In this document: positions 20,248-27,112 of the stretch, piece by piece
How the letters are laid out: every line of letters begins with the position of its first letter
Numbering within the stretch: position 1 is the stretch's first letter
DNA from: JAWKUK01 sp041398605
GTDB lineage: Bacteria > Planctomycetota > UBA1135 > GCA-002686595
Assembly (NCBI GenBank): GCA_041398605.1
Contig: JAWKUK010000006.1
Location: 186,001-250,000, forward strand
Length of the DNA: 64,000 nt
Direction of reading: 5' to 3'
Notes under the pieces: generated by a model
Told to the model about the DNA's origin: nothing
Database searches by the model: none
Seen by the model: the letters and a program-made list of their open reading frames with translations, nothing else
Made by a program: the position numbers and the translations under genes

Positions 20248-20598
20248 ATGGGAAAGCGCATCGATTGGTACTACCACCGCAAGGGCTGAACCAGCTGCAA
20301 GCGCTCCGACGCCTTCATCGAAGGCGCGGGCGCGACCGTCCGTGAGACGGTCAACGCCAGCAAGGAACGGATCGGCGCCGACGCGCTCGCCGCGCTCTTC
20401 GAGGGCGCCGATGAGGTCCTTGTCGCCAAGGGCAAGCGGGTGCTGCGCTTCGACCTGAAGCACGCGCCGCCGGCCGATGAGGAGCTGGCTGCGGCGGTCC
20501 TCGGCCCCACAGGCAACCTGCGCGCGCCCTCGGCCCGCCTCGGGCGCCGGTGGCTGATCGGGTTCAGCGAGGCCGCGTACACCGATTGTGTCGGTTGA
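20248..20598 (+). CDS. ArsC-family selenoprotein with in-frame UGA (selenocysteine at residue 14)
   Basis: A 116-residue thioredoxin-fold protein of the ArsC/Spx/YffB type if the UGA at 20287-20289 is read as selenocysteine. Residues 1-13 are MGKRIDWYYHRKG, then U, then TSCKRSDAFIE, giving a U-x-x-C redox motif (U14, C17). Beyond the UGA the frame stays open for 102 codons with ArsC-like features: VRETVNASKERIGADAL, a central hydrophobic EVLVAKGKRVLRFDL strand region, and the family's C-terminal GPTGNLRAPSARLGRRWLIGF segment (cis-Pro region). A strong AAGGAG (20238-20243) lies four bases before the ATG. Both halves are needed for the fold, so a pseudogene is less likely. Cys-containing relatives in this family carry C at this place. 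The function is presumably a redox or reductase role; arsenate is not implied. Reading requires SelA/B/C/D elsewhere in the genome. Confidence 0.85.
20301..20333 (+). promoter_or_regulatory. SECIS-like hairpin downstream of the UGA codon
   Basis: Starting 11 bases after the UGA, gcgctcc pairs with gggcgc through six base pairs with one bulged T (20305); after a small internal loop, a 7-bp stem cgccttc/gaaggcg closes a 3-base atc loop. The 11-base spacing and a bulged U in the stem match the arrangement described for the E. coli fdhF SECIS, to which SelB binds. The apical loop differs (no G-U pair), as is common outside enterobacteria. Drawn by eye, not folded by program. Confidence 0.5.
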
Positions 20599-20725
20599 GC
20601 GCGACGAGCGCCCAGTCGGTGTGCGTCACCGCACCTGAACTGGGCCGTTGTCCCCCGCGCGCGGGTGCGCCACGCGACGCAGGCCTACGCGATCGGTTGC
20701 CTGCTCGTTGGCAGGGCATCGGACG

Positions 20726-20971
20726 CCCAGATGTCGGCGCTGCGCCGCCGACGCTACGGACACGCACGCGCCCTTCGGCCGCGACCTCGACGTGTGACCA
20801 GCGCTGCACGCGCTCGAACGTCGCCCTGCCCGCGGCGTCCGTTGCGCAGGTGGCCGGCACTGCGAGCCCGTCTGAGTCGAGCGGCACCGAGACGACGAGC
20901 CCGGCGAGCGATGCGCAGCGATCGCCGCTCGCCCCCCATGCCGCCGCTGCCGTGTCCGCATGCGCAGTAGG
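20726..20971 (-). pseudogene. Possible remnant of a secreted-protein gene
   Basis: In the 388-base gap between the selenoprotein and HipA-like genes, the minus strand holds an open frame with protein-like sequence, running ASLAGLVVSVPLDSDGL then AVPATCATDAAGRATFERV and WSHVEVAAEGRVRVRSV, reminiscent of carboxypeptidase-regulatory-like beta modules (the TDAAGRATF pattern). It has no good start codon, no signal peptide and degenerates into Arg/Pro-rich sequence, so it may be a decayed fragment of a larger gene. It could also be chance in GC-rich DNA. Confidence 0.25.
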
Positions 20972-20986
20972 TTACTGTACGACGCG

Positions 20987-21757
20987 ATGCGCACCGTCTC
21001 CGTGACCCGCTACGTGACTCCCCTGCGCGAGGGTGGGTCGATGCCTGCGATCGTCGAGGCTGACGACGACGGCACGTACGTCTTGAAGTTCCGCGGCGCC
21101 GGCCAGGGGCCCCGCGCGCTGATCGCGGAGCTCATCGCGGGCGCGCTCGCGGAGGCGCTCGGGCTGCGGCTGCCCGAGCGCGTCTTCGCGGACCTCGACA
21201 CGACGCTCGCGCGGACAGAGGGCGACCCCGAGGTCCAGGCGCTCATCCAAGCGAGCGGCGGGCGCAACCTCGCGCTCGACTACCTCCCCGGCGCCGCGAA
21301 CTTCGACCCGCTCGCGGATCCGGTGGACGAGCGGCTTGCGTCGGAGATCGTGTGGTTCGATGCGTTCATCAGCAACGTCGATCGCACCGCGCGCAACACG
21401 AACCTGATGATGTGGCACGACGCGCTCTGGCTGATCGACCACGGCGCCGCCTTCTATTTCCACCACAACTGGGACGGCGGGACGCAGCGCGCCACGGCGC
21501 CGTTCGCGCATATCCGAGAGCACGTGCTGCTGCCGACAGCCACGGCGCTCGAGGCCGCCGACGCTGCGCTCGCGCCGCGGCTCTCCGAGGCGCTGTTCCA
21601 GGAGACCCTCGCCCGCGTCCCGGACGAGTGGCTCGCTGCGCCCGGCGCCTTCGCCGACCCAGCGACGCAGCGCGCGGCGTACGTTGCATACCTGACGCGC
21701 CGCCTCGCGGGGCGCGCGGCATTTGTCCAGGAGGCGCTGCGTGCCCGCGCCTCTTGA
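20987..21757 (+). CDS. HipA-like kinase family protein (HipA_2 type)
   Basis: A 256-residue protein of the short HipA-like kinase family. Features: an early VTRYVTPLREGGSMPAIVEADDDGTYVLKFRGAGQG (Gly-rich and Lys strand of a kinase-like N-lobe), an acidic ERVFADLD, FISNVDRTARNTNLMMW (catalytic-loop equivalent with D and N) and LWLIDHGAAFYFH (metal-binding D equivalent). No HipB-like DNA-binding partner is encoded; instead the next gene overlaps it and encodes a DUF3037 protein, the usual partner of this subfamily. Whether it phosphorylates a protein target like HipA or acts otherwise is not known. ATG 20987 fits the conserved start; an ATG at 20960 is also in frame. Confidence 0.8.
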   Translation: MRTVSVTRYVTPLREGGSMPAIVEADDDGTYVLKFRGAGQGPRALIAELIAGALAEALGLRLPERVFADLDTTLARTEGDPEVQALIQASGGRNLALDYLPGAANFDPLADPVDERLASEIVWFDAFISNVDRTARNTNLMMWHDALWLIDHGAAFYFHHNWDGGTQRATAPFAHIREHVLLPTATALEAADAALAPRLSEALFQETLARVPDEWLAAPGAFADPATQRAAYVAYLTRRLAGRAAFVQEALRARAS

Positions 21758-22133
21758 TTACGACTACGCCATCGTGCGCGTCGTCCCGCGCGTCGAGCGC
21801 GACGAATTCATGAACGTCGGCGTGATTGTTTCGTGCGAAGCCAGGGAGGTTCTGACGGCGCGGATCGAGTTGGACATCGAGTGCTTGGCGGCGCTCGCGC
21901 CTGATGTCGACGTCGCCTGCGTCGAGCGCCACCTCGCCTCGATCCCGGCGATCTGCGCGGGCGGCGCAGGCGCCGGCCCCCTCGGCGCGCTGCCGCGCCG
22001 GGCGCGGTTCCACTGGTTGACCGCGGTGCGCAGCTCGATCATCCAGACGTCGCCGGTCCACATGGGCTTCACGGATGACGTGGACGTCACGTTGGAGCGC
22101 TTGCTGCAGCGAATGGTGCGGCGGCGACGCTGA
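21741..22133 (+). CDS. DUF3037 family protein
   Basis: A 130-residue protein recognised as DUF3037 from DYDYAIVRVVPRVERDEFMNVGVIVSC, the later RFHWLTAVRSSIIQTSPVHMGF and the C-terminal DVTLERLLQRMV. Function unknown; the family almost always sits beside a HipA_2-type gene, as here. Start is decided by AGGAGG at 21729-21734, six bases before GTG 21741; this places the start inside the last 17 bases of the HipA-like gene and implies translational coupling. The 209 bases after it, up to the EF-hand protein gene, hold only an imperfectly spaced ggacaat/attgtcc inverted repeat (22203-22209 and 22235-22241). Confidence 0.8.
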   Translation: MPAPLDYDYAIVRVVPRVERDEFMNVGVIVSCEAREVLTARIELDIECLAALAPDVDVACVERHLASIPAICAGGAGAGPLGALPRRARFHWLTAVRSSIIQTSPVHMGFTDDVDVTLERLLQRMVRRRR

Positions 22134-22342
22134 AGCGCCGGCGAGCACCGCGCTGCGACGCCGCGCCATCGCCCGAGGCCGATCCGGCAGGGCTCACACG
22201 AGGGACAATGCCTAGGCGGGGGGGCGACTCGCGGATTGTCCTAGCCCCAGCCCGCGTCGAATTGCGAGCATCTTGGCCGTCCGTCCCTAACGGCTTCCCC
22301 TGATTCTCCTGGCCGCGCCCAGCGGCCCGTCGCGTTTCGCCC

Positions 22343-24751
22343 ATGGCCAAACCTGCTTCTAAGTCTCCGACCCACCAGTGGTCTTTCTATCGCGCTGGTG
22401 GCGTCGATCAAGTCCGCCTGGACACCGGCGCGGACATCCTCGCGCTGGACCAGCTCGACCAAAAGCTCTGGGTCGCGCTCAGCTGCCCCGTGCAAGGCCT
22501 TGAGATCGACGAGCGCTCACTCGAGCTCCTCGACACGGACGGCGACGCGCACGTGCGGCCGCCGGAGATCCTCGCCGCAGTCAGTTGGCTCCGGGACTGC
22601 CTCAAGAGCGCCGACGGGCTCGCCGAAGGCAAGGACGGCGTGCAGCTCGCGAACATCCGCCAAGACACGGACGAAGGCAAGGCGCTGCTCGCGTCCGCGA
22701 AGCACGTGCTGAAGACGCTCGGCAAAGAGGCGGCGGTCATCACGGTCGACGACACGCTCCAGGTCGTCGAAGCGGCGACGAAGGCCAAGCACAACGGCGA
22801 CGGCGTCGTCCCTCCCGACACGATCGATGACGCCGAGGCGAAGGCTGTCGCTGAAGAGATCATCAGCTCGATCGGCGGCGTCATGGATCGCAGCGGCGCG
22901 CCGGGCGTCGACAAAGACAGCGTAGACGCGTTCTTCGCCGCTTGCGCCGACTTCGACGCGTGGCACCAAGCCGCCGAGGCCGACGCGAAGAACGTCTTCC
23001 CGTTCGGCGATGGCACCGCGGCCGCCTACGCTGCGTTCAGCGCCGTGCGCACGAAGATCGATGACTACTTCGGTCGCTGTCGCCTCGCAGCGTTCGACCC
23101 GCGCGCGCTCGCTGCGGTGAACCGCGAGCAAGAGGCGTACATCGCGGCGGCCGCGAAGGACATGACGATCACAGCGGACGAGGTAGCGGAGTTCCCGCTC
23201 GCGATCGTTTCCGCCGACGCGCCGCTCTCGCTTACGAAGGGGCTCAACCCCGCATGGGCGGCCGCCATCGGCGCGTTCCGCGCGGCCTGCTGCAAGAACG
23301 CCGTTGCCCTCACCGAAGCCGAGTGGAGCGACATCTGCGCCAAGTTCGCGGGATACACGAGTTGGCTCGGCGCAAAGGCCGGCGCGCAAGTGGAAGCGCT
23401 CGGCATCAAGCGCGTGCGTGAGGTCCTCGACTCGAAGACCAAGAAGTCGCTGCGCCAAGCGATCACGGACGACCTCGCGGTCGCGGCCGAGGTCGACGCC
23501 ATCACGCGCGTCGAGAAGCTGGCGCGCCTCCACCGCGACTTTGCGCTGCTGCTGCGCAACTACGTCAACTTCACCGACTTCTACGCGCGCAAGGGCGCGA
23601 TCTTCCAGGCGGGCACGCTGTACCTCGACGGCCGCGCTTGTGACCTGTCGTTCCACGTACAAGACGCCGGGAAGCACGCCAAGATGGCGCCGATGTCGAA
23701 CTCGTTCCTCGCGTACGTCGACTGCACGCGCAAGGACCGCCCGAAGCTGAGCGTCGCGTGCGCCTTTACCGCGGGCACGAGCGACAACCTGTTCGAAGGC
23801 CGCAACGGGATCTTCTACGACCGCGACGGCAACGACTGGGATGCGACGATCACGAAGATCGTCAGCAACCCGATCAGCATCCGCGAGGCGTTCTTCTCGC
23901 CGTACAAGAAGGTCCTGCGGGGCATCCAGGAGGCTGTGGCCAAGCGCGCCGCTGAAGCCGACGCCGCGGCAAACAGCAAGCTCGCGAGCGGGGTCCAAGC
24001 GACGGCCGACGCTGCCGCGAAGGGCGGCGATGCGCCGAAGCCCAAGTTCGAGGTCGGCACGATCGCGGCCCTCGGCGTGGCCGTCGCCGGGATCACGGGC
24101 GTGTTCACGTCGCTGTTGACGGGGTTCCTGGGCCTGGGCCCGTGGCTCCCGCTGGGCATCATCGGCATCTTCCTCGCGATCTCGGGGCCCTCGATGTTCA
24201 TCGCGTGGCTGAAGCTCCGGACCCGCAACCTGGGACCGATCCTCGACGCCAACGGCTGGGCCGTGAATACGCTGACCCGCGTCAACGTCCCGCTGGGCGG
24301 CTCGCTGACCGAGCTGCCGGAGATCCCGGCCGGCTCCAAGCGCTCGCTCATCGACCCGTACGCGCCGAAGCGCAGCCCCTGGCCGCGGGTCTTGCTGGTC
24401 CTGCTCATCCTGGGCGGGATCGGGTACGCGCTCTACCGCACGAACCTCCTCAACAAGTGGCTGCCGGACTATGTGCCCGCGCACCACACGGAGCTCGGGC
24501 TCGCCGCCAACATGGAGAGCGGCGCGCCGGGCGAGGCGATCGTGTTCACTGTGCACTCGGCGGCGAACACGCTGCAAGTCACCGACACGACCGACAAGAA
24601 CGCGCCGGCGCCGCTCGAGCCGCTCACGGTCGAGGCGAACGCGGCGACGCTCACGATCCCGGCTGAGATGAAGCCCGGCAAGCTCACGGTGCGTGACGCC
24701 GTCAGCGGCACCGAGGTCGAGGTCACGGTCACGGAAGCCAAGGCTCCCTGA
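22343..24751 (+). CDS. Large predicted membrane protein with an EF-hand loop, function unknown
   Basis: An 802-residue protein. Residues 1-560 are soluble and mostly helical; they begin WSFYRAGGVDQVRLDTGADI and contain a canonical EF-hand calcium loop at residues 64-75 (D-T-D-G-D-A-H-V-R-P-P-E), with further acidic motifs such as HNGDGVVPPDTIDD near 153 and DRDGNDWDATI near 495. Two adjacent TM helices lie near 572-628 (GVAVAGITGVFTSLL... and LPLGIIGIFLAISG), a third near 680-700 (VLLVLLILGGIGYALYR), followed by an extracytoplasmic tail of about 100 residues of beta character. Fewer Ala/Arg and more Lys/Asp than neighbours gives it a distinct composition. I do not recognise a named family. 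Large protein, single gene, followed by a strong hairpin. Confidence 0.7.
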   Translation: MAKPASKSPTHQWSFYRAGGVDQVRLDTGADILALDQLDQKLWVALSCPVQGLEIDERSLELLDTDGDAHVRPPEILAAVSWLRDCLKSADGLAEGKDGVQLANIRQDTDEGKALLASAKHVLKTLGKEAAVITVDDTLQVVEAATKAKHNGDGVVPPDTIDDAEAKAVAEEIISSIGGVMDRSGAPGVDKDSVDAFFAACADFDAWHQAAEADAKNVFPFGDGTAAAYAAFSAVRTKIDDYFGRCRLAAFDPRALAAVNREQEAYIAAAAKDMTITADEVAEFPLAIVSADAPLSLTKGLNPAWAAAIGAFRAACCKNAVALTEAEWSDICAKFAGYTSWLGAKAGAQVEALGIKRVREVLDSKTKKSLRQAITDDLAVAAEVDAITRVEKLARLHRDFALLLRNYVNFTDFYARKGAIFQAGTLYLDGRACDLSFHVQDAGKHAKMAPMSNSFLAYVDCTRKDRPKLSVACAFTAGTSDNLFEGRNGIFYDRDGNDWDATITKIVSNPISIREAFFSPYKKVLRGIQEAVAKRAAEADAAANSKLASGVQATADAAAKGGDAPKPKFEVGTIAALGVAVAGITGVFTSLLTGFLGLGPWLPLGIIGIFLAISGPSMFIAWLKLRTRNLGPILDANGWAVNTLTRVNVPLGGSLTELPEIPAGSKRSLIDPYAPKRSPWPRVLLVLLILGGIGYALYRTNLLNKWLPDYVPAHHTELGLAANMESGAPGEAIVFTVHSAANTLQVTDTTDKNAPAPLEPLTVEANAATLTIPAEMKPGKLTVRDAVSGTEVEVTVTEAKAP

Positions 24752-24763
24752 ACCGATCCAGCC

Positions 24764-24796
24764 GCCGCGGCGTCGAGCGAGCCTCGACGCCGCGGC
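24764..24796 (+). terminator. 14-bp perfect hairpin after the EF-hand membrane protein gene
   Basis: Arms gccgcggcgtcgag (24764-24777) and ctcgacgccgcggc (24783-24796) with a 5-base loop, 12 bases after the stop codon. It lacks a T-tract, as is usual for terminators in very GC-rich genomes, so the call rests on stem strength and position. Confidence 0.6.
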
Positions 24797-24817
24797 GTCC
24801 CCCCATCGAGCACCAAC

Positions 24818-24976
24818 ATGCGCGCCTCGCCCCGCCGCTTCCTCTTCCCCCTGCTCGCCATCGCGATCGCGCTGTGGCTGAGCCGACGTCAGCCGCGCGA
24901 CGCCGACGAACCCGCGGGTCCGGCCGCCACCGAGGCCCATGACGGGGCCGAGATTCAAGTCCTGAATCGGGATTGA
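24818..24976 (+). CDS. Small predicted membrane protein (52 aa)
   Basis: A short open frame: MRASPRRFLFPLLAIAIALW with a basic N-terminus and one hydrophobic helix, then a short polar tail rich in Pro, Ala and acidic residues ending EIQVLNRD. It could be a single-pass small protein or a leader-like peptide. It lies directly after the 14-bp hairpin and 64 bases before pdxJ, on the same strand. There is no obvious Shine-Dalgarno. Its existence as a gene is uncertain. Confidence 0.35.
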   Translation: MRASPRRFLFPLLAIAIALWLSRRQPRDADEPAGPAATEAHDGAEIQVLNRD

Positions 24977-25040
24977 GGGTGGGCGCCGCGCGCAAATTGC
25001 GCGCATCGAAGTCGCCGCCCCGAACGCTAGGATCGCTGGC

Positions 25041-25784
25041 GTGTCGAGCCGCCAAGCCCCGCCCCGTCTCCACGTCAACGTCGACCACGTCGCGACCCTG
25101 CGCCAAGCGCGGCGCGAGCTGTTCCCCGACCCCATCGCGTGGGCTGAGCGCTGCCTCGCGGCAGGCGCGCACGGGATCACGTGCCATGTGCGCAAGGACC
25201 GGCGCCACATCCAGGACGCGGACCTGCGCCGCATGCGCGAGTCCATGACGGCGCTCATCAACCTGGAAGTCAGCCTCGACGCCGAGATGCTGACGCTCGC
25301 GGAGGGGAGCCGCGCAGACGCGTTCTGCCTCGTCCCCGAGCATCGGTTGGAGATCACGACCGAGGGCGGGATGAACGTCGTGCGGGAGCTCCCGCGCTTG
25401 CTCGAGGCCGTCCCGCGCCTCTCGGAGGCGGGCGGGCTCGTCTCGATCTTCGTCGATCCAGACCCCGAGCAGTTGGAGGCATGCGCGCGCGCCGGGGCGC
25501 CGTTCGTCGAGCTCCACACGGGCTCCTACGCGAACGCGCGCGGCGCGCTGCGTGAGGCCGAGCTCGGGCGGCTCAGCGACGCGACGCGGTATGCCAGCCA
25601 GCTCGGCCTCCGCGTCAACGCAGGGCACGGCCTCGACTACGAGAACGTCGGGCCGATCGCCGCGCTCGACGGCGTCGAGGAGCTGAACATCGGCTTCGCG
25701 CTGGTCGCCCAAGCTGTCTTCGATGGCGTCGACGCGGCGGTGCGAGACATGCTAGCGCGCATCGCTGACGGAGCCCGAGCTTGA
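25041..25784 (+). CDS. pdxJ: Pyridoxine 5'-phosphate synthase PdxJ
   Basis: A 247-residue TIM-barrel enzyme that condenses 1-deoxyxylulose 5-phosphate with 3-amino-2-oxopropyl phosphate to give pyridoxine 5'-phosphate, the last ring-forming step of DXP-dependent vitamin B6 synthesis. Motifs seen: LHVNVDHVATLRQAR, GITCHVRKDRRHIQD, NLEVS, LVPEHRLEITTEGG (catalytic Glu), SIFVDPD, VELHTGSYA, VNAGHGLDYENV (catalytic His) and ELNIGFALVAQAVF. Full family length. GTG start. The stop overlaps the start of the DapA-like gene by TTGA, so the two are coupled. No other B6 gene is in the window. Confidence 0.96.
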   Translation: MSSRQAPPRLHVNVDHVATLRQARRELFPDPIAWAERCLAAGAHGITCHVRKDRRHIQDADLRRMRESMTALINLEVSLDAEMLTLAEGSRADAFCLVPEHRLEITTEGGMNVVRELPRLLEAVPRLSEAGGLVSIFVDPDPEQLEACARAGAPFVELHTGSYANARGALREAELGRLSDATRYASQLGLRVNAGHGLDYENVGPIAALDGVEELNIGFALVAQAVFDGVDAAVRDMLARIADGARA

Positions 25785-26731
25785 GCGCGTACCGCGGAAT
25801 CCTCGTCCCGTTGCCGACGCCGCTACGGAGCGGCGCATTGGACTTTGAAGCGCTCGACCAGCTGCTCCTGTTCCATTCGCGCCGCGCGAGCGCCGGAGTG
25901 ATCGTCGGCGACGTGACCGGCGAGGGCCCGACGCTGTCGCGCGAAGAGCGTGCGGCGCTCGCGGCGCGTACGGTCGAGACGACGCGGCGCCTCGGCGGCG
26001 GCGCGGCGCGCAAGCGCGCGACCCGAGCCAAGGCGGCGTCCGGCAAGCTCGCGGTGATCGTCGCTGTGGGCACGAGCGACACACGCTCGAGCTGCGAGCT
26101 CGCGCGCGACGCCGTCTTCGCGGGCGCAGACGCCCTGCACGTGGTCACTCCGCCCTACGTGCGCCCGACGCGGCTCGGGCTCCTGCACCACTTCCGCGCG
26201 ATCGCCGAGGCGGCGTCGGACACGCCGCTCATCGTCGCCAATGACCCAGAGCGTACCGGGTACGACCTCGAACCCGAAGCGGCGCGCGAGCTCGCGCGGC
26301 TCGTGCCCTCGATCCGCGCCCTGCTCGAGGTCACGAAGAGCCCGGGTCGCATTCGGCGCGTGACGGAGATCGTCAAGGTCCCGGTCCTGGCTGGCGACGA
26401 CCGCACTTTGGCGCCGTTTGCAGCCGCGGGCGCCTCCGGGGCCGTGTCCGTGGTCGCGAACCTCGTCCCCGACGAGGTCGATCGCCTCGTCGACGCCGCG
26501 CGCGCCGCGTCCGACATGGCCCTCATCGGGCGCTATGAGGAGGGCCTCGCGCCGCTGATCGATGCGCTGTCCGTCGAGACGAACCCAGGGCCGCTCAAGG
26601 CGGCCCTGCAGGAGCTGGGCGTGCTGACTGGCGAGCTGCGCAGCCCGCTCGCCGAGCTCGAGCCCAGCAACCGCGCGAACCTGCGGCGCGTCCTGACGCT
26701 CGCGCGGCTGCTGGTGCCGAACGGTCCCTGA
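25781..26731 (+). CDS. DapA-family aldolase (dihydrodipicolinate synthase-like), atypical active site
   Basis: A 316-residue TIM-barrel lyase of the DHDPS/N-acetylneuraminate lyase family. The Schiff-base Lys is present in ALLEVTKSPGRIRRV and the Arg in DPERTGYD. The usual GTTGE loop reads GDVTGEGPTLS (one Thr kept), and the conserved Tyr of the YNxPxRTG motif is replaced (VANDPERTG), so the standard proton relay is incomplete. An Arg/Lys/Ala-rich insert of about 14 residues (GGAARKRATRAKAASGK) sits before the beta strand AVIVAVGTSDT. This argues against a simple claim of lysine biosynthesis; it may act on another 2-keto acid. TTG start overlapping pdxJ. It is followed 77 bases later by the symporter operon. 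Confidence 0.75.
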   Translation: MSAYRGILVPLPTPLRSGALDFEALDQLLLFHSRRASAGVIVGDVTGEGPTLSREERAALAARTVETTRRLGGGAARKRATRAKAASGKLAVIVAVGTSDTRSSCELARDAVFAGADALHVVTPPYVRPTRLGLLHHFRAIAEAASDTPLIVANDPERTGYDLEPEAARELARLVPSIRALLEVTKSPGRIRRVTEIVKVPVLAGDDRTLAPFAAAGASGAVSVVANLVPDEVDRLVDAARAASDMALIGRYEEGLAPLIDALSVETNPGPLKAALQELGVLTGELRSPLAELEPSNRANLRRVLTLARLLVPNGP

Positions 26732-26808
26732 GGGCAAGTGCAGAGCTCGGTACGCGTCGGCGTGAGTTACGCTCTCCAGCGTTGCCCCACCCGTGACCGA
26801 GCGCTGAG

Positions 26809-27102
26809 ATGCCCGAGCCCACCCCCTCCGCCTCCGCCGACGAGGCCGCGCGCCTCGCCGCGTACTGGCGCGCGAACGTCCGCGCGCTGGCTGTCCTGCT
26901 GTCGATCTGGTTCGCCGTATCGTTCGGATGCGGGATCTTGTTCGTCGATCAGCTGAACGCGTATCGACTGCCGGGGACCGGGTTCAAGCTCGGCTTCTGG
27001 TTCGCCCAGCAGGGCGCGATCTATGTGTTCATCGTGCTGATCTTCGCGTACGTCGTGGTGATGAATCGCCTCGACAAGAAGTACGGCTTCGACGAGCAAT
27101 AG
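26809..27102 (+). CDS. DUF4212 protein, small subunit of sodium:solute symporter
   Basis: A 97-residue membrane protein with two TM helices (LAVLLSIWFAVSFGCGILFV and QGAIYVFIVLIFAYVVVM) and the family's YWRANVR, GFKLGFWFAQQGAIYVF and MNRLDKKYGFDE features. It is the small subunit regularly encoded just before a VC_2705-type sodium:solute symporter, as here with a 10-base gap. Its role is to assist or stabilise the large subunit. Confidence 0.93.
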   Translation: MPEPTPSASADEAARLAAYWRANVRALAVLLSIWFAVSFGCGILFVDQLNAYRLPGTGFKLGFWFAQQGAIYVFIVLIFAYVVVMNRLDKKYGFDEQ

Positions 27103-27112
27103 GGGCCGCGCC

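Noticed and set aside
20287..20289. UGA as a true stop, leaving a 13-residue peptide or a pseudogene
   Set aside because: The sequence after the UGA is intact ArsC-like for 102 codons, and the UGA lies exactly at the redox Cys position with a Cys three residues later.
22517..25519. 1000-codon open frame on the minus strand opposite the EF-hand protein and pdxJ
   Set aside because: Arg-rich, no domain, overlaps well-supported genes; a shadow of codon bias in high-GC DNA.
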